Below the pieces are notes generated by a model. The model had not been told where the DNA came from. It was given only the letters and a program-made list of their open reading frames with translations, and made no database searches. Positions 32,230-42,800 of a stretch of DNA of 64,000 bases are shown here, piece by piece (the first letter of the stretch is position 1; each line of letters opens with the position of its first letter). Made by a program: the position numbers and the translations under genes. This DNA comes from Seminavis robusta (taxonomy: Eukaryota > Bacillariophyta > Bacillariophyceae > Naviculales > Naviculaceae): positions 43,273 to 107,272 of the forward strand of contig CAICTM010000143.1 in the NCBI GenBank assembly GCA_903772945.1, written 5' to 3'.

Positions 32230-34405
32230 CTACTGTTCAATGCTTGCTTGCGCGCTGTTGTTGGATATGTTGGCAGAGCTTGGCAAGATCCAGTTGTTGT
32301 CGGATCTCGGGTTTGTAGCGTTCGTGAAGTTGCTTCCACAGGCGAGAATGGCTTCCATATCCAGTGCGGTGATGAAAGCCGCCGTAACTAGATTTTTCAA
32401 GTATTCTTCCATGCACTCAACGTACTCTCTGTCGCTCGTCCTTCCCGACAAACAGACATGCTTGACATGATCCTGTAGCGGCATGTAGTGACAACCACTA
32501 GAAATCTCTCACGCCCGAATCGCAGCCATGGACGGTGACGTTTGCCTCTAAATCAAACTTCACGAGGAAGTAAAACATGTCTGAGCAATTTTTATCATTC
32601 CATTTGTGATCTCCTCGCAGTTGCAAACAATCCTCTCCTCCAGCATCGTTGGGCTCACCATCGTACCACCGGCCTTCGTCGACCCCAACCTCGCCATTTA
32701 CCCAAGTCCCATTTCCGTCCGGTTCAATAGAGCCCTCTGGTTGGAACCCTCCGATCCAAGCATCTCCAAAATCGTGCCCATCTAAATAATCGTGCTCTTG
32801 AGTCGACGTAATGGTTGCTAGGTGGCCAGGAACACCACAGAGAGTAGAATTATTCGCGAGCTCGTTTGCAAGGTTCCAATCCAACATTACTTCCTCCAAT
32901 CGAAAGCCATGCTGTCCGAAGGTGACAACACCCAAACCCTCGCACGGTACGCTGGCATTCAGGTCAACTTCCTCGATGCATGTCCTCCTTTTCGAACACT
33001 GTTCGTCTGTCCAGTCGCCGCCGTTTGAGAAAACCAAGCAGTTCTCATGGTTGTCGTATACTCGTCCACCATTGTTAGGGTCTCCGTCTTGCCATTTCTC
33101 GTATCCTTCATAAATGAATCCTTCGTTGGTATGTCCAGTTCATAGACGGTTCATCCGATCCCGCAGGATGATACCCACCAATCCACCGTTGGCCACCAAA
33201 TTCGCGGTCCTGGAATGCGTTTTCTTCCTCCAATGAAATCGTCGCCAAGTGGGCATACAGACCGCACAGTGTGGAATATCCTCCAAACACTCTTGCACCC
33301 TCCCAATCGACCTGGCAGTGGCGAAGACGGTAAGCACTATCAACATATTCGATCCAAGGAGCATAATCTTCTTCGGGCAGTTCGGTCAACCTTGTGCTGC
33401 ATGTATTGCAGCTTCCCCGATGATCGGACACCGTAACTGTTACAGTTCGAATTCCAAATACCATAAGGGCCCGGCGGATGCGCTTCAAAGAAGAGCGTGT
33501 CGTTGTCTGCGTCATATGACTGATGAGCAAACCTCAAAGGGTCGATTGTCGTTGCCACGGAGCAGTCCGAAGCAACGGGCAATGCGTCGACAATATCTTG
33601 ACATACCGCGATGGGTTGGGTGTTATTGACGCCACAGAAGAGAATCTTCCCGTTATCCAGATGCGAGAGTTTATTTGCAGCCACAAGAGGACCCAAAAAG
33701 TCTTCCAAGCAGACAAATTCATCGAAACTGGAGTTATCAGGGGCAACAGCAGTGTAGTTCTCCACTGCTGGTTGAATCAAAAAGGTGCATTCGTCAACCT
33801 TGTCAAACCTTTCAGGGACTCCAGTATCACAGCCATCAACTTTCACAGTTGTCTTTATGTCGATTTCTTCGAGGAAGATGTCACTTCTTGTACTGAGGAT
33901 GACAATGGGCAGAAGTAGGGCCCAAGAGGTTCCACGGAAAACTGCAAGTCTCCACCGTTCGGATCGAAAGAGCCATTGTCAGGACGCTCGGGTGGAATTT
34001 GCTCTGCATAGCAATCGATTCTTGTCGTAGTAGACCGAAGCGTTACCTTGTCCTTGCAGATAGCTTGGGGTGGTGGATATGGAGTTGAGGGCGGTGTCGG
34101 CTCTAAAACGGGGGCTGGGGTGGGAGGTAGAGTTGGCGACGGGGAATGTGACGGAGAGGTAGGTGGGGTGCGACTTGGTGTGATGACGAGTTGTTGTTCC
34201 TAGGTTGGATCCTCGGCAGTGCTTCCTATGAGAGGGTGAGGGAGTCAGATCCATTGTTGCAAGGTCAGCGACAGAATTGTTGTCTTGGCTTCTGGTAGCA
34301 ATGACGACAGCAGCAATAGTCCCAGCGCCAGCTAGTAGAAGAACAATGATGGCCAAGGCAACACACATGAGACTCTTTCCCGGTCTAACGGTACGTTGCT
34401 CAGAC
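32230..34405 (-). pseudogene. Decayed type II membrane protein with two C-type lectin domains
   Basis: Coding-like sequence runs continuously but switches frame at least five times: near 34190, 33870, 33450, 33125 and 32500. In order it shows a TM helix (about 34300-34390, MCVALAIIVLLLAGAGTI), a PT/SP-rich linker (about 34060-34180), a Cys-containing segment, then two C-type lectin domains. Domain 1 (about 33400-33000) has HLATISLEEE, WIGGY, DGDPNNGG and WTDEQC. Domain 2 (about 32930-32560) has HLATITSTQE, AWIGGF, DGEPNDAGGEDC and KWNDKNC. EPN plus WND is the Ca2+-dependent mannose-type binding signature. The intact multi-exon genes next door argue against poor sequence quality, so decay of a former surface lectin is the best reading. 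Confidence 0.78.
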
Positions 34406-34493
34406 CTCTAGCATTGAGTATTCCATGTCTTCCCTTCTCACAAACTCTCCCACTGAAGTAGCTGTGGCAGAGAGAGTCGGAGGCAAAGAGCAC

Positions 34494-35337
34494 CTACACG
34501 AATGCTGCCGGTGTCGAACGGAGATTACTGCCGATTACCGCGCATCGCTCCCGATACGATCTCCGTTCCACAGCTACCGTAACAGTCCATGGGAAGACAA
34601 TAAATAGCACAGCTCCAGTCGCAACAACAGAAACATCTGGAACGACGGTCTCTGGTGACGGTTCTCCATTATCGAACGACAGAACCAGCAACAACCAAAG
34701 AACTGCCGCAGAGAAAGTTTTCTGATGCTGCTTCCTTTGGAGTGCACAATGCTGGGCAGCTCCCAGATCAACAGAATTGGCATGCATCAAATCAGCCATA
34801 TCATCCTCTATTGCAGTAGCCTGCACCAACCCTTCACTTAAATCAGCCATATCATCCTCTATGGCAGTAGCCTGTACCAACCCTTCACTTGTCAATAGCA
34901 CCAACACTTGGAATTTTCTGGATCACTGTCAGTGCCCGGATGAGCACCAAGAAGGCCATATTTCAAGTGGGGGTTTCGCTGCATCAGTCCTCCTGGTGCA
35001 CCCAGGAACGCACCTGGCTGAGCTTGTGTGCGCATATGGGTTGTTTGGAAAAAACAGTTTGTGGGACAGCCTCTGCTTCTCTGGAGGCCTGTATCATATG
35101 GCCTGGTACACTATCTTGTTGTTCCCTCACAGGAGCTGCATTTTGTGCATTGGACGGCACATCATCATTTGTGTTGGCATTAGCCGCAATGACAAATTTG
35201 CCCAGTTTGGCAGTCTTGTTGATTTTCACTGCAAACTGCACGAGGTGGATGCTAGCCATGTTTGTGTTTTCTTGACTGTGATCTTCTTTGGCTTTGAGAG
35301 GTTTTGGGGCTGCCAAAGTGGCTTGGCCTGCCGCCAT
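34494..35337 (-). pseudogene. N-terminal fragment of an LRR receptor-like gene
   Basis: Three successive frame segments read like the cytosolic N-terminus of the diatom type II LRR family: a lysine-rich start (ATG at 35337), then RNPHLKYGLLGAHPG near 34955, then EGLVQATAIEDDMADL repeated twice and a hydrophobic AAVLWLLLVLS near 34700. The frames do not join without indels and no LRRs follow before the lectin pseudogene. The 51-bp duplication at 34789-34890 lies inside it. Family assignment rests on resemblance to N-termini I associate with diatom LRR proteins, so it is tentative. Confidence 0.5.
34789..34890 (+). repeat. 51-bp tandem duplication
   Basis: 34789-34839 and 34840-34890 differ at only two sites (CTATTGC versus CTATGGC; CTGCACC versus CTGTACC). 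On the minus strand the 17-codon unit encodes SEGLVQATAIEDDMADL, so the duplication is frame-preserving. Confidence 0.9.
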
Positions 35338-36755
35338 GATTTCTTTTTCGTCTCTGGACTCACTTACTTGTTTCTTGACAAAGATCTTGTTTTGCGACAG
35401 CCAAGCAGACTGGCCCTACCAGCCACGATTTTGTTCTTCTGAGTATCCGCATCACCTAGACTATTTCCTCGGCTTGGAATTGAGCCAAACTCTTGCCAAT
35501 GCTGTCCTACTAGTACATGTAAATGCCAGAGCAGCTCTCCAGTTTTTGGAATTAGGGTCCAAAAGCGGGATTGCGTGGGACCACAGGTGGTATTGATGAC
35601 ACTCGAGCTGCTGATGTCAGGAAGACGAAGATCTGATGATGGATGAAAGAGGACGCTATCAAGCTATCAAGGTTTTAAGAGCTGTTTACCTCGGCAGTCT
35701 TGCTGCCAGAGCCCTCAACCCCTTTAATTGTTTTTCCTGCTACGGTGGTCCCTGCAGGTATAAGGGTAGGGTTAGAATACAAATAAGCCAGCAAAAACTA
35801 AATAAGTAGCCTAGCTAGGATGGTGCTTTTAAACCAGCTAAAGCTATTTACATGCATCCTAGTAGGGGGGTCTGCTTCTACCAGGAAAAACTCTAAAGCT
35901 AGCAAAAGCTATATAACTAGTATTCTAGCTAGCTTGGGGTATACGGTATCTGCTTCTAGCTTGCTATGGGAATCTGCTTCTAGCTAGGGGATCTGCTTCT
36001 AGCTAGCTAAGCGCAAGTTAAGCACTAGCTAAGCACTACAGGTATCTGCTTCTAGCTAGCTAGCTAGCTAATAGGGGTATCTGCTTCTACACTGAAACCT
36101 TTCTGCCGAGGTTACACAGCTCCGCTGGCTTATTTGATAGTGTCACATCTTTGCCAAGGTACCAGTACACCAGTACAGTATCATAGCGTCTGGTGACGTC
36201 TGGTCGAGTTACGCCAGAATGATGGGGAGAGATAATGTTTAAAAAGCCTTCCGATGGGATTTAGTAATCGTACATGTTGGGTTCAAATGGCTTAACGACA
36301 GCTTGCTTTTTTCAGCTCTGCTTCTGAGGAGAGGGAAGAAGCAACGCTTCATGCACACTCCTCTGATGTTCGCCAAGTGTTCATCGAACATCCAACCTTT
36401 CAACCTCGTCGCTGTAAGTGGTTGGACAAATTACACCAGATTTTCTGTGTCAACTATTAAATAACTTTGCGCAGCCCCTGAAGCAGCTCGCTTCAGAAAA
36501 TAATGAGGAACTGGTGCTTGCTTGCAAGGGAGCAAAAACTTGCTGGCGCTTGCCTGGGAGGGAGGGACGGAGGCTAAGCATGGACTGTCGTTCTCTAGCT
36601 AGACCCTCAGTGCTTTTAGTATACATGTAGTTATTTAGCTTTTAATAAATAGTTTGTACACAGAGAGATGATGTGTTGCACCGTACCCGAGAGCAATGTG
36701 CATGATGTGCTTGTTGTTGTTTCCTTTCCTTAGTCTCTTGCTTTTATTTGTTCTT
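35338..36755. other. Intergenic stretch rich in GCTAGC and a short minisatellite
   Basis: No gene is supported. It holds the TCTGCTTCTA repeats at 35871-36089 and many TAGCTAGC runs. The short open frames at 35288-35596 and 36418-36630 lack any signature. An AATAAA at 36643 on the plus strand has no upstream gene to serve. Confidence 0.5.
35871..36089 (+). repeat. Degenerate TCTGCTTCTAGCTAGC minisatellite
   Basis: TCTGCTTCTA begins at 35871, 35949, 35973, 35992, 36044 and 36080, usually preceded by GGTA or GGGA and followed by GCTAGCTAG of varying length. Units are 19-78 nt apart. It looks like a palindrome-driven local expansion rather than a coding repeat. Confidence 0.8.
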
Positions 36756-37580
36756 TCAAGCCGCTGGACAACCGGCAAAGCTTTCTGCTTGGTAGAGGGA
36801 CGAGGACATATTCAGAAGCAACAGATCCTCCTGGGTGACCTCTAGCTCTTCGTCGGTCCTCCTCATGCAAAACGATTCAAAAAAGCTATTCATGGCTTCT
36901 ATGCACCCCGATTCCAGGTGCCGGTCGGCAAAAACTGCATGAATATGAGCCATGTTGTTGAGGAGGGCCATGACCAACAGGGCACCTCCTTCGTCTCGGC
37001 TGCAAAAGTTCAAGAGATCGTTGTCTTCAGCGTCATTATTTTGGAGGTCGTCGTCATTATCATTCGCAGAAGCAGCATTCGACAAGAGACAAGATGCCAT
37101 GGTGTACATTTGCAGCGCTTTTTGGAGTCTTGGAGTTTGGAATTTGGCGCTTTGAATGGCACGGACGTGATGGCACAGACCGGCATTGTAGAGGACCACG
37201 GCGGCCAACGTCAAGTCTTGATGAAAGGTATTCTCTTCTGACTGACCGTCGTTGTCGTCGGAAGAAGAAAACTCAAATGCCAGTGCCCGATTGAAAAAGG
37301 CCACGGATCCTTGGTATGCCAACGGGAGCGAGTCATGGGCGGGAGACAACTCGATGCTCCAGACGTTGTGTGTCAACAAAGGTTCTTCTTCTTGGTCGTC
37401 GAGATTCATGGCATCATCATCCGCTCCAGGTGGCGCCCAGCGAGGAAGATCAATGATGCCTTGCATAGTGTTCAAGGCAGTGTGAGAATGGACAAGGGAT
37501 TCATCAAAGGCACCCTTGAGGAGCAAAGAAATTGCATGGTGGTTGCGGCGAGCAACATCTTGGGAAGTCTGCATCTGCAT
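36756..37580 (-). CDS. TPR-like soluble protein
   Basis: Single-exon ATG frame of 274 residues. The N-terminus has a helical pair, NHHAISLLLKGAFDESLVHSHTALN (in part). Later helices include AYQGSVAFFNRALAF (about 90-104) and AAVVLYNAGLCHHVRAI (about 126-142), then KALQMYTMASCLL (about 152-165) and ALLVMALLNNMAHIHAVF. Alternating small residues (A, G, Y, N) at TPR consensus positions suggest tetratricopeptide repeats, spaced by acidic linkers. Proteins of this pattern are numerous in diatom genomes with no known role. There is no signal peptide or TM span, so it is probably a cytosolic or nuclear scaffold. The plus-strand frames overlapping it are shadows. Confidence 0.75.
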   Translation of the reverse strand: MQMQTSQDVARRNHHAISLLLKGAFDESLVHSHTALNTMQGIIDLPRWAPPGADDDAMNLDDQEEEPLLTHNVWSIELSPAHDSLPLAYQGSVAFFNRALAFEFSSSDDNDGQSEENTFHQDLTLAAVVLYNAGLCHHVRAIQSAKFQTPRLQKALQMYTMASCLLSNAASANDNDDDLQNNDAEDNDLLNFCSRDEGGALLVMALLNNMAHIHAVFADRHLESGCIEAMNSFFESFCMRRTDEELEVTQEDLLLLNMSSSLYQAESFAGCPAA

Positions 37581-39329
37581 GATGTTATTGATTGCTGTTG
37601 TTGCTGTTGGTTAATAAGGTTGCAAACTGATGTTTTTGGTTTTGTGGTTCAGGATTTGTGAACGAAACTGAATTGGTGCCCACCCGAGGCTGGAGCTCAG
37701 TAAAGCGCACATGCTTCTTTCTGTTTTCTGAAAAGGTGCCATGAGCCATGTGAGCAACTCAGAGGAAGCATTAGCTGAGCATGTTACAGTACTTCAGTAC
37801 AGCACTTGGCAATGGTGGTAAGTACTGTAGATACGCACGTGGTACCGGGGCAACTCCATTTAGAAGACACAGACCAAAATGAGTGGTACTTTATCAGGCG
37901 ACAGAATGCCAGAAGCATTAAATACTGGTACCGATACATTGTACTGCATTTTGAGACTCAGTCGATAAAAGGCGTGTGAGCGTCTGACTCCTCCTGAGAA
38001 CGCAAATGGTCTCAAGGTTTAGGAGTTAAGTGCCACTGAATTATTCACCAGAACCTCGACAAGCAATGCTGCATGGAAAATTTGCCTTTAATTCCAGGTT
38101 CTCGAACGCTACGCTCAGTTCCTTTACATTCAGTCTCTTTCTAGCTAGATCCAAAAGGTTCCAATTTCAAATAGCTTGTTCCGACTTCATCGCACTTTTA
38201 TGTCCTTATAGCTCCATTCTCTGATTGGACAGTACTCCTTGGCTTACTTCAACCAATGGAATTGAGATAGGAGTGAATGTTGTTTAGGAGAGCCTTTTAG
38301 GAGTCACCAATGTAAAAGGACGAATGAAGCTTCGGAATTAATGAACGATCCCGTTTTTGGGCTTGGCCTCTAACCTCTAACTGACCAACCAACTGATGTG
38401 TAGTTTCCACCCAGTACCTGGCAACTCTGACAACCTCGATCGATCTATCGAGCTACCGTATCCATACCATGGTACCAGAATGGGTCCTAGTAGCTCTTGA
38501 AATAGAAGCAGAAGCTTCTCGCTAGTTCTACCTGGTAGCTAGTTACATTGGCTCCTAGTCTAGTTTTCCTTTTTATTGCAGGCACGTGTACTCCAGTACC
38601 TACTTCGTACTCTACCAGATCAGAAACCTCAGCAACATGGAGGGTCGGCTTGGCTTTCCCAATCTACAGCCATCTATTCCAGTTTGGTCGAGAAGCATCA
38701 TTCCATGGCTGCAGCGGAGCTGGCTTCGTTGTTGCTGGCGTCTCTTTGCAAAGAGTCACACGAAGACCAGATGGCAAAACTGGCTGAGCTTGCTTGTTCA
38801 AAACAGCGGGCGTGCGACGCCACTACGTATTGTGGGGACTGGCTAGCACTGGGTAGAGCGAGGGTTTGGTCTTCCTGCCTGTCTTGAAGCGAGGATGTCC
38901 TCCCCGAAACAAGCGGGCAGTGCGGTGAAGTCTGCCTCAAATCTCAAAGAATGTGAAGAACCAACCCCCAACCCATACTAAGGCTGGAGAAGCTCGAGAC
39001 ATCTCGCATGGTGGAATGGCTAGGCCTGTCTTCTGTCCGTAATCCCATGGATGCAGAACGTAAGCGTTGCTTTCGTCCTACAGCGGGCAATTATTATGCA
39101 GCCAGCATAGCTACGTCATGATTCCAGCCAAGAAAGCACACGAAGGCAGAACCTATGCATCATGGTTGTTACGACAGTCCTAGACCTATCAAAGAACATT
39201 TAAAGTATTCTTGTTCTGCTATAGTGATTCTAATTAACCAAAAAGGAAAACTACAAGGAGAAAACTCATTACAGCAATCTTGAGGGAGAGGAATATTTTG
39301 TGGAGAGGCCCCACCCTATAGCAATCACC
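37581..39329. other. Intergenic stretch
   Basis: No gene is supported. Overlapping open frames at 38548-38940 on both strands lack ATG starts or signatures. GGTACC-type palindromes occur at 37840, 37925 and 38465. Confidence 0.45.
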
Positions 39330-39810
39330 ATCTGGCCACCTGGCCACCTTGCAACACAATCTTCACATCCCTGGTTATCGCAAATGACTAGTTCTCCATT
39401 TACTCGCAAGAAAGTGCCTTCCACACTTCTATCATCGAACCCAAGAAAGTATACCTTGTCTGCGTGGGAAGAAATGGTGACCAGATGTGCTGATTTTCCT
39501 CCACTGCGTGTATAATAGTCAAGCTGTTAGTAAAGGACAAAGCATTTGTCCAGGTGCGAGGCTGATAGAGCTCATAGTAGTGACCATTCACACTCCAATA
39601 GTTTTTGTTCTGAGCAGCAACAGTTGGAGTGTTTGATGGTGAGTATTAGAAAAGGGATTTCTCACGAGCGCGACTGAGGGTGGCGATGAAGGACCAGCAG
39701 AAGGAACCAGCAAGGGAGACAGAGATGGCTGAGGAAAGAACCTTTGTTTGTGCATTTGTAGGTGCTCAACAGGCATGGCGGATGTGACCCCAATGGGCGG
39801 ATTCAACAAA
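39330..39810 (-). pseudogene. Fragment of a PS-linked C-type-lectin-like domain
   Basis: Just downstream of giant gene A, the minus strand reads a short SP-rich linker (PSLSPLLVPSAGPSSPP, near 39700), then YWSVNGHYYELYQPRTWTNAL (in part, about 39530-39600). After a frame change comes GGKSAHLVTISS (about 39490) and a segment ending NGELVICDNQGC. GHYYE...TW..A followed by AHLVTI is the start of C-type-lectin-like domains in diatom surface proteins. A 35-nt GT..AG stretch with a CTAAC branch-like motif would restore the frame, but it is shorter than any other intron here. No complete gene can be built; it is likely a remnant of an older PS-rich paralogue. Confidence 0.45.
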
Positions 39811-42800
39811 CATCACAAAAAGGACCTTGGGGACTTGCTGACAGATTTGGTGGGCTGGTTGTAGGGCAACTTGTACTATCAAACATGCCAGTAACTAAAG
39901 CATTGGTGTTGGAGATCTTGGGCCCCCATTGGCAAAGATCTTGATTCATGTTTGCTGCACCACTGAACATGTATTCGAAAGACCCGCCCTGTGATACATC
40001 CCAACCGGCAAGGTCTGTATTAAAACTGCCGTTATTCAGGAACCTGTAAGGAAGAAGCCAGTAAGTTGAATCCATGTAGAAATATCTTGTGTATCCAACC
40101 GTATAAAAGACGTACATTTTTTCAAAGGTAACAACTTTGCTGACATCCCATGTATTCAACCCAGTCCCCTTGAAGTTGCAATTATTGAAGACATGTTGCA
40201 TGTCCGACACCTTTGAAACATCCCATCCTGACACATCTGGAGAAAGAATTAGTGCATTCCAAAAAGGTTTATCCATGCAGGTTGGCAATTCCCACTCACC
40301 TGCATTTGCACAATTTCCGTAGTAGCACATGTAGGTCATTTGCGTTACCTTTGCAGTGTTGAAGCCGGAAAGACCAAAACCTCGAAAGGAAGTTGCCTTT
40401 CCATTAAAAGTTAGAAAACAAGGTGATGCAATGCTATGTAAGTTGGTGCCCTGCAAGTTATCACTTACTCCACCAAACATGAATGTAATGTCTGTAGCTG
40501 ATTCAATAGTCCAACCGGTAAGGTCAGGTCCAAATGCCCAAGCACCTTGGAACCTGAAGGAGGGAAAGACATGTTGGCTGTTGCACTGCTGTTAAAACAC
40601 CGTGGCGAAGAGAAAGGAACATACGCATTTTGGAAATTTGCAACATTGCTAACATCCCATGAACCCAGCCCAATGCCCCGGAAAACTCTGGCTTGAGAAA
40701 ATGCAAATGCCATATTGGTTACCTGGCTCGTTGTCCAGCTAGACAAGTCCTCATCAAAGCTTGCACAATTTTGAACCAGCTGAGGTTTTCAAGAAACCAA
40801 GTGATGAGTTCGGTTCGAAGTAGCGAAAAGTAAGTTTCAAACATCAAGCACTTACAGCCGAGAAGTCAGATACCTTGGATACATCCCCTGTTTCACACAA
40901 GCAGCAAATATTAACGGTTAGTTGGACACTGGAGCATCACCGCTTTGAACAGGATTGATTCCCCAGGAGCTCACAGTTTTCGATTGGACCTGTACAATAT
41001 CACAGTTGTAGGGAATGAGGCAAATGGATTTCCAATTACATTCAAAACAAGAACAAGAAGCATACCATACGACCCAGTGGTTGTATAGTCCCCATTGCAG
41101 TTGCTTGCCGTCCACAGTGCTGCAAGAAGATCTGCTTTCGTGTTGATCGCCAGATATGTGGGGCTCTGTGACGATGGTAGCACAGAGGGAGCACTGGAAG
41201 GACTTGTAGAAGGGTCTAAGGATGGCGGAACTGAGGGTGCTGATGATGGACTGGAACTAGGACTGAGAGATGGTTTTGATGATGGAGTCGCCGAGGGCAA
41301 AGACGAAGGATTGTATGAAGGACTTGTAGAAGGGTTTAAGGATGGTGGAACTGAAGGCATTGAAGAAGGGCTGATTGATGGACCAACACTGGGGCTGAGA
41401 GATGGTTTGGACGAGGGAGGCTTTGAGGGCAACAGAGATGGACTAGTTGATGGACTTGTTGAAGGGGGTGGAACTGAAGGCATTGAAGAAGGGCTGACTG
41501 ATGGAAACAAACTAGGAATAAGAGATGGTTTGGATGAGGGAGGCATTGAGGGCAACAGAGAGGGACTAGTGGATGGGCTTGTTGAAGGGGGTGGAACTGA
41601 AGGCATTGAAGAAGGGCTGATTGATGGACCAACACTGGGACTGAGAGATGGTTTGGACGAGGGAGGCTTTGAGGACAACAGAGATGGACTAGTTGATGGA
41701 CTTGTTGACGGGGGTGGAACTGAAGGCATTGAAGAAGGGCTGACTGATGGAAACAAACTAGTAATAAGAGATGGTTTGGATGAGGGAGGCGTTGAGGGCA
41801 ACAGAGAGGGACTAGTGGATGGGCTTGTTGAAGGGGGTGGAACTGAAGGCATTGAAGAAGGGCTGATTGATGGACCACACTAGGACTGAGAGATGGTTTG
41901 GACGAGGGAGGCTTTGAGGGCAACAGAGATGGACTAGTTGATGGACTGGTTGACGGGGGTGGAACTGAAGGCATTGAAGAAGGGCTGACTGATGGAAACA
42001 AACTAGGAATAAGAGATGGTTTGGATGAGGGAGTCGTTGAGGGCAACAGAGAGGGACTAGTGGATGGGCTTGTTGAAGGGGGTTGAACTGAGGGTGTTGA
42101 AGAAGGGCTGATTGATGGACCCAAACTAGGCCTGAGAGATGGTTTGGACGAGGGATTCTTTGAAGGCAAAGAAGAGGGTTCTGTGGATGGGCTTGCCGAG
42201 CGTATCCTACTGGGGAGAGCCGATGGTGCCATTGATGGAATGCGAGATGGAATAGTTGATGGCACCTTACTTGGAGGGGTAGATGGATTTTCTGAAAAGG
42301 AAGGTGCTGAGGATGGTGCTTTCGCTGGGTTCTTTGTTGGGTTTCCTGGAGTTACCGAAGGATATTGAGAGGGCGATGCTGAATGTATATCTGAAGGCTG
42401 CAATGATGGAAGACTTGATGGGGCCAATGAGGGCATAGAAGATGGACTGGTTGATGGGTGTCCACTTGGAAGTAATGAGGGAACTCTCGATAGAATCTCG
42501 GAGGGAGAAACTGAGGGATAGTTGGATGGACTTGATGACTGTGTTGGAGTGGGAAGGGATGAAGGAGATGCAGATGGTGCAGATGATGGTACCATAGAGG
42601 GCACCACATATGTAACAGCAGAAGGCTGCAAGCTAGGGCGTGTTGATGGTGCTGGAGTGGGGACTTTCGATGGAACTCTTGATGGAACCATGGATGGAAT
42701 AGGTGATGGCGGTGTGCTTGGTTTAACAGAGGGAGAATCTGAGAAGGAAGGCGAAGAAGAGGGGATGTTTGTTGGGCTTCTTGTTGGATTGCCTGGAGTT

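Noticed and set aside
41095-41883. Long plus-strand open frame of Gly/Asp/Glu repeats opposite gene A
   Set aside because: It is the complement of the SPS minisatellite; the repeat codons contain no stops on either strand. It has no splice, domain or start context, and similar antisense frames recur wherever SPS repeats occur (42.1-43.0, 52.3-52.8, 54.4-55.3, 61.5 kb).
41340-42110. Regularly spaced repeats that might be read as a CRISPR-like array
   Set aside because: Units are contiguous coding minisatellites without unique spacers, in a eukaryotic gene.
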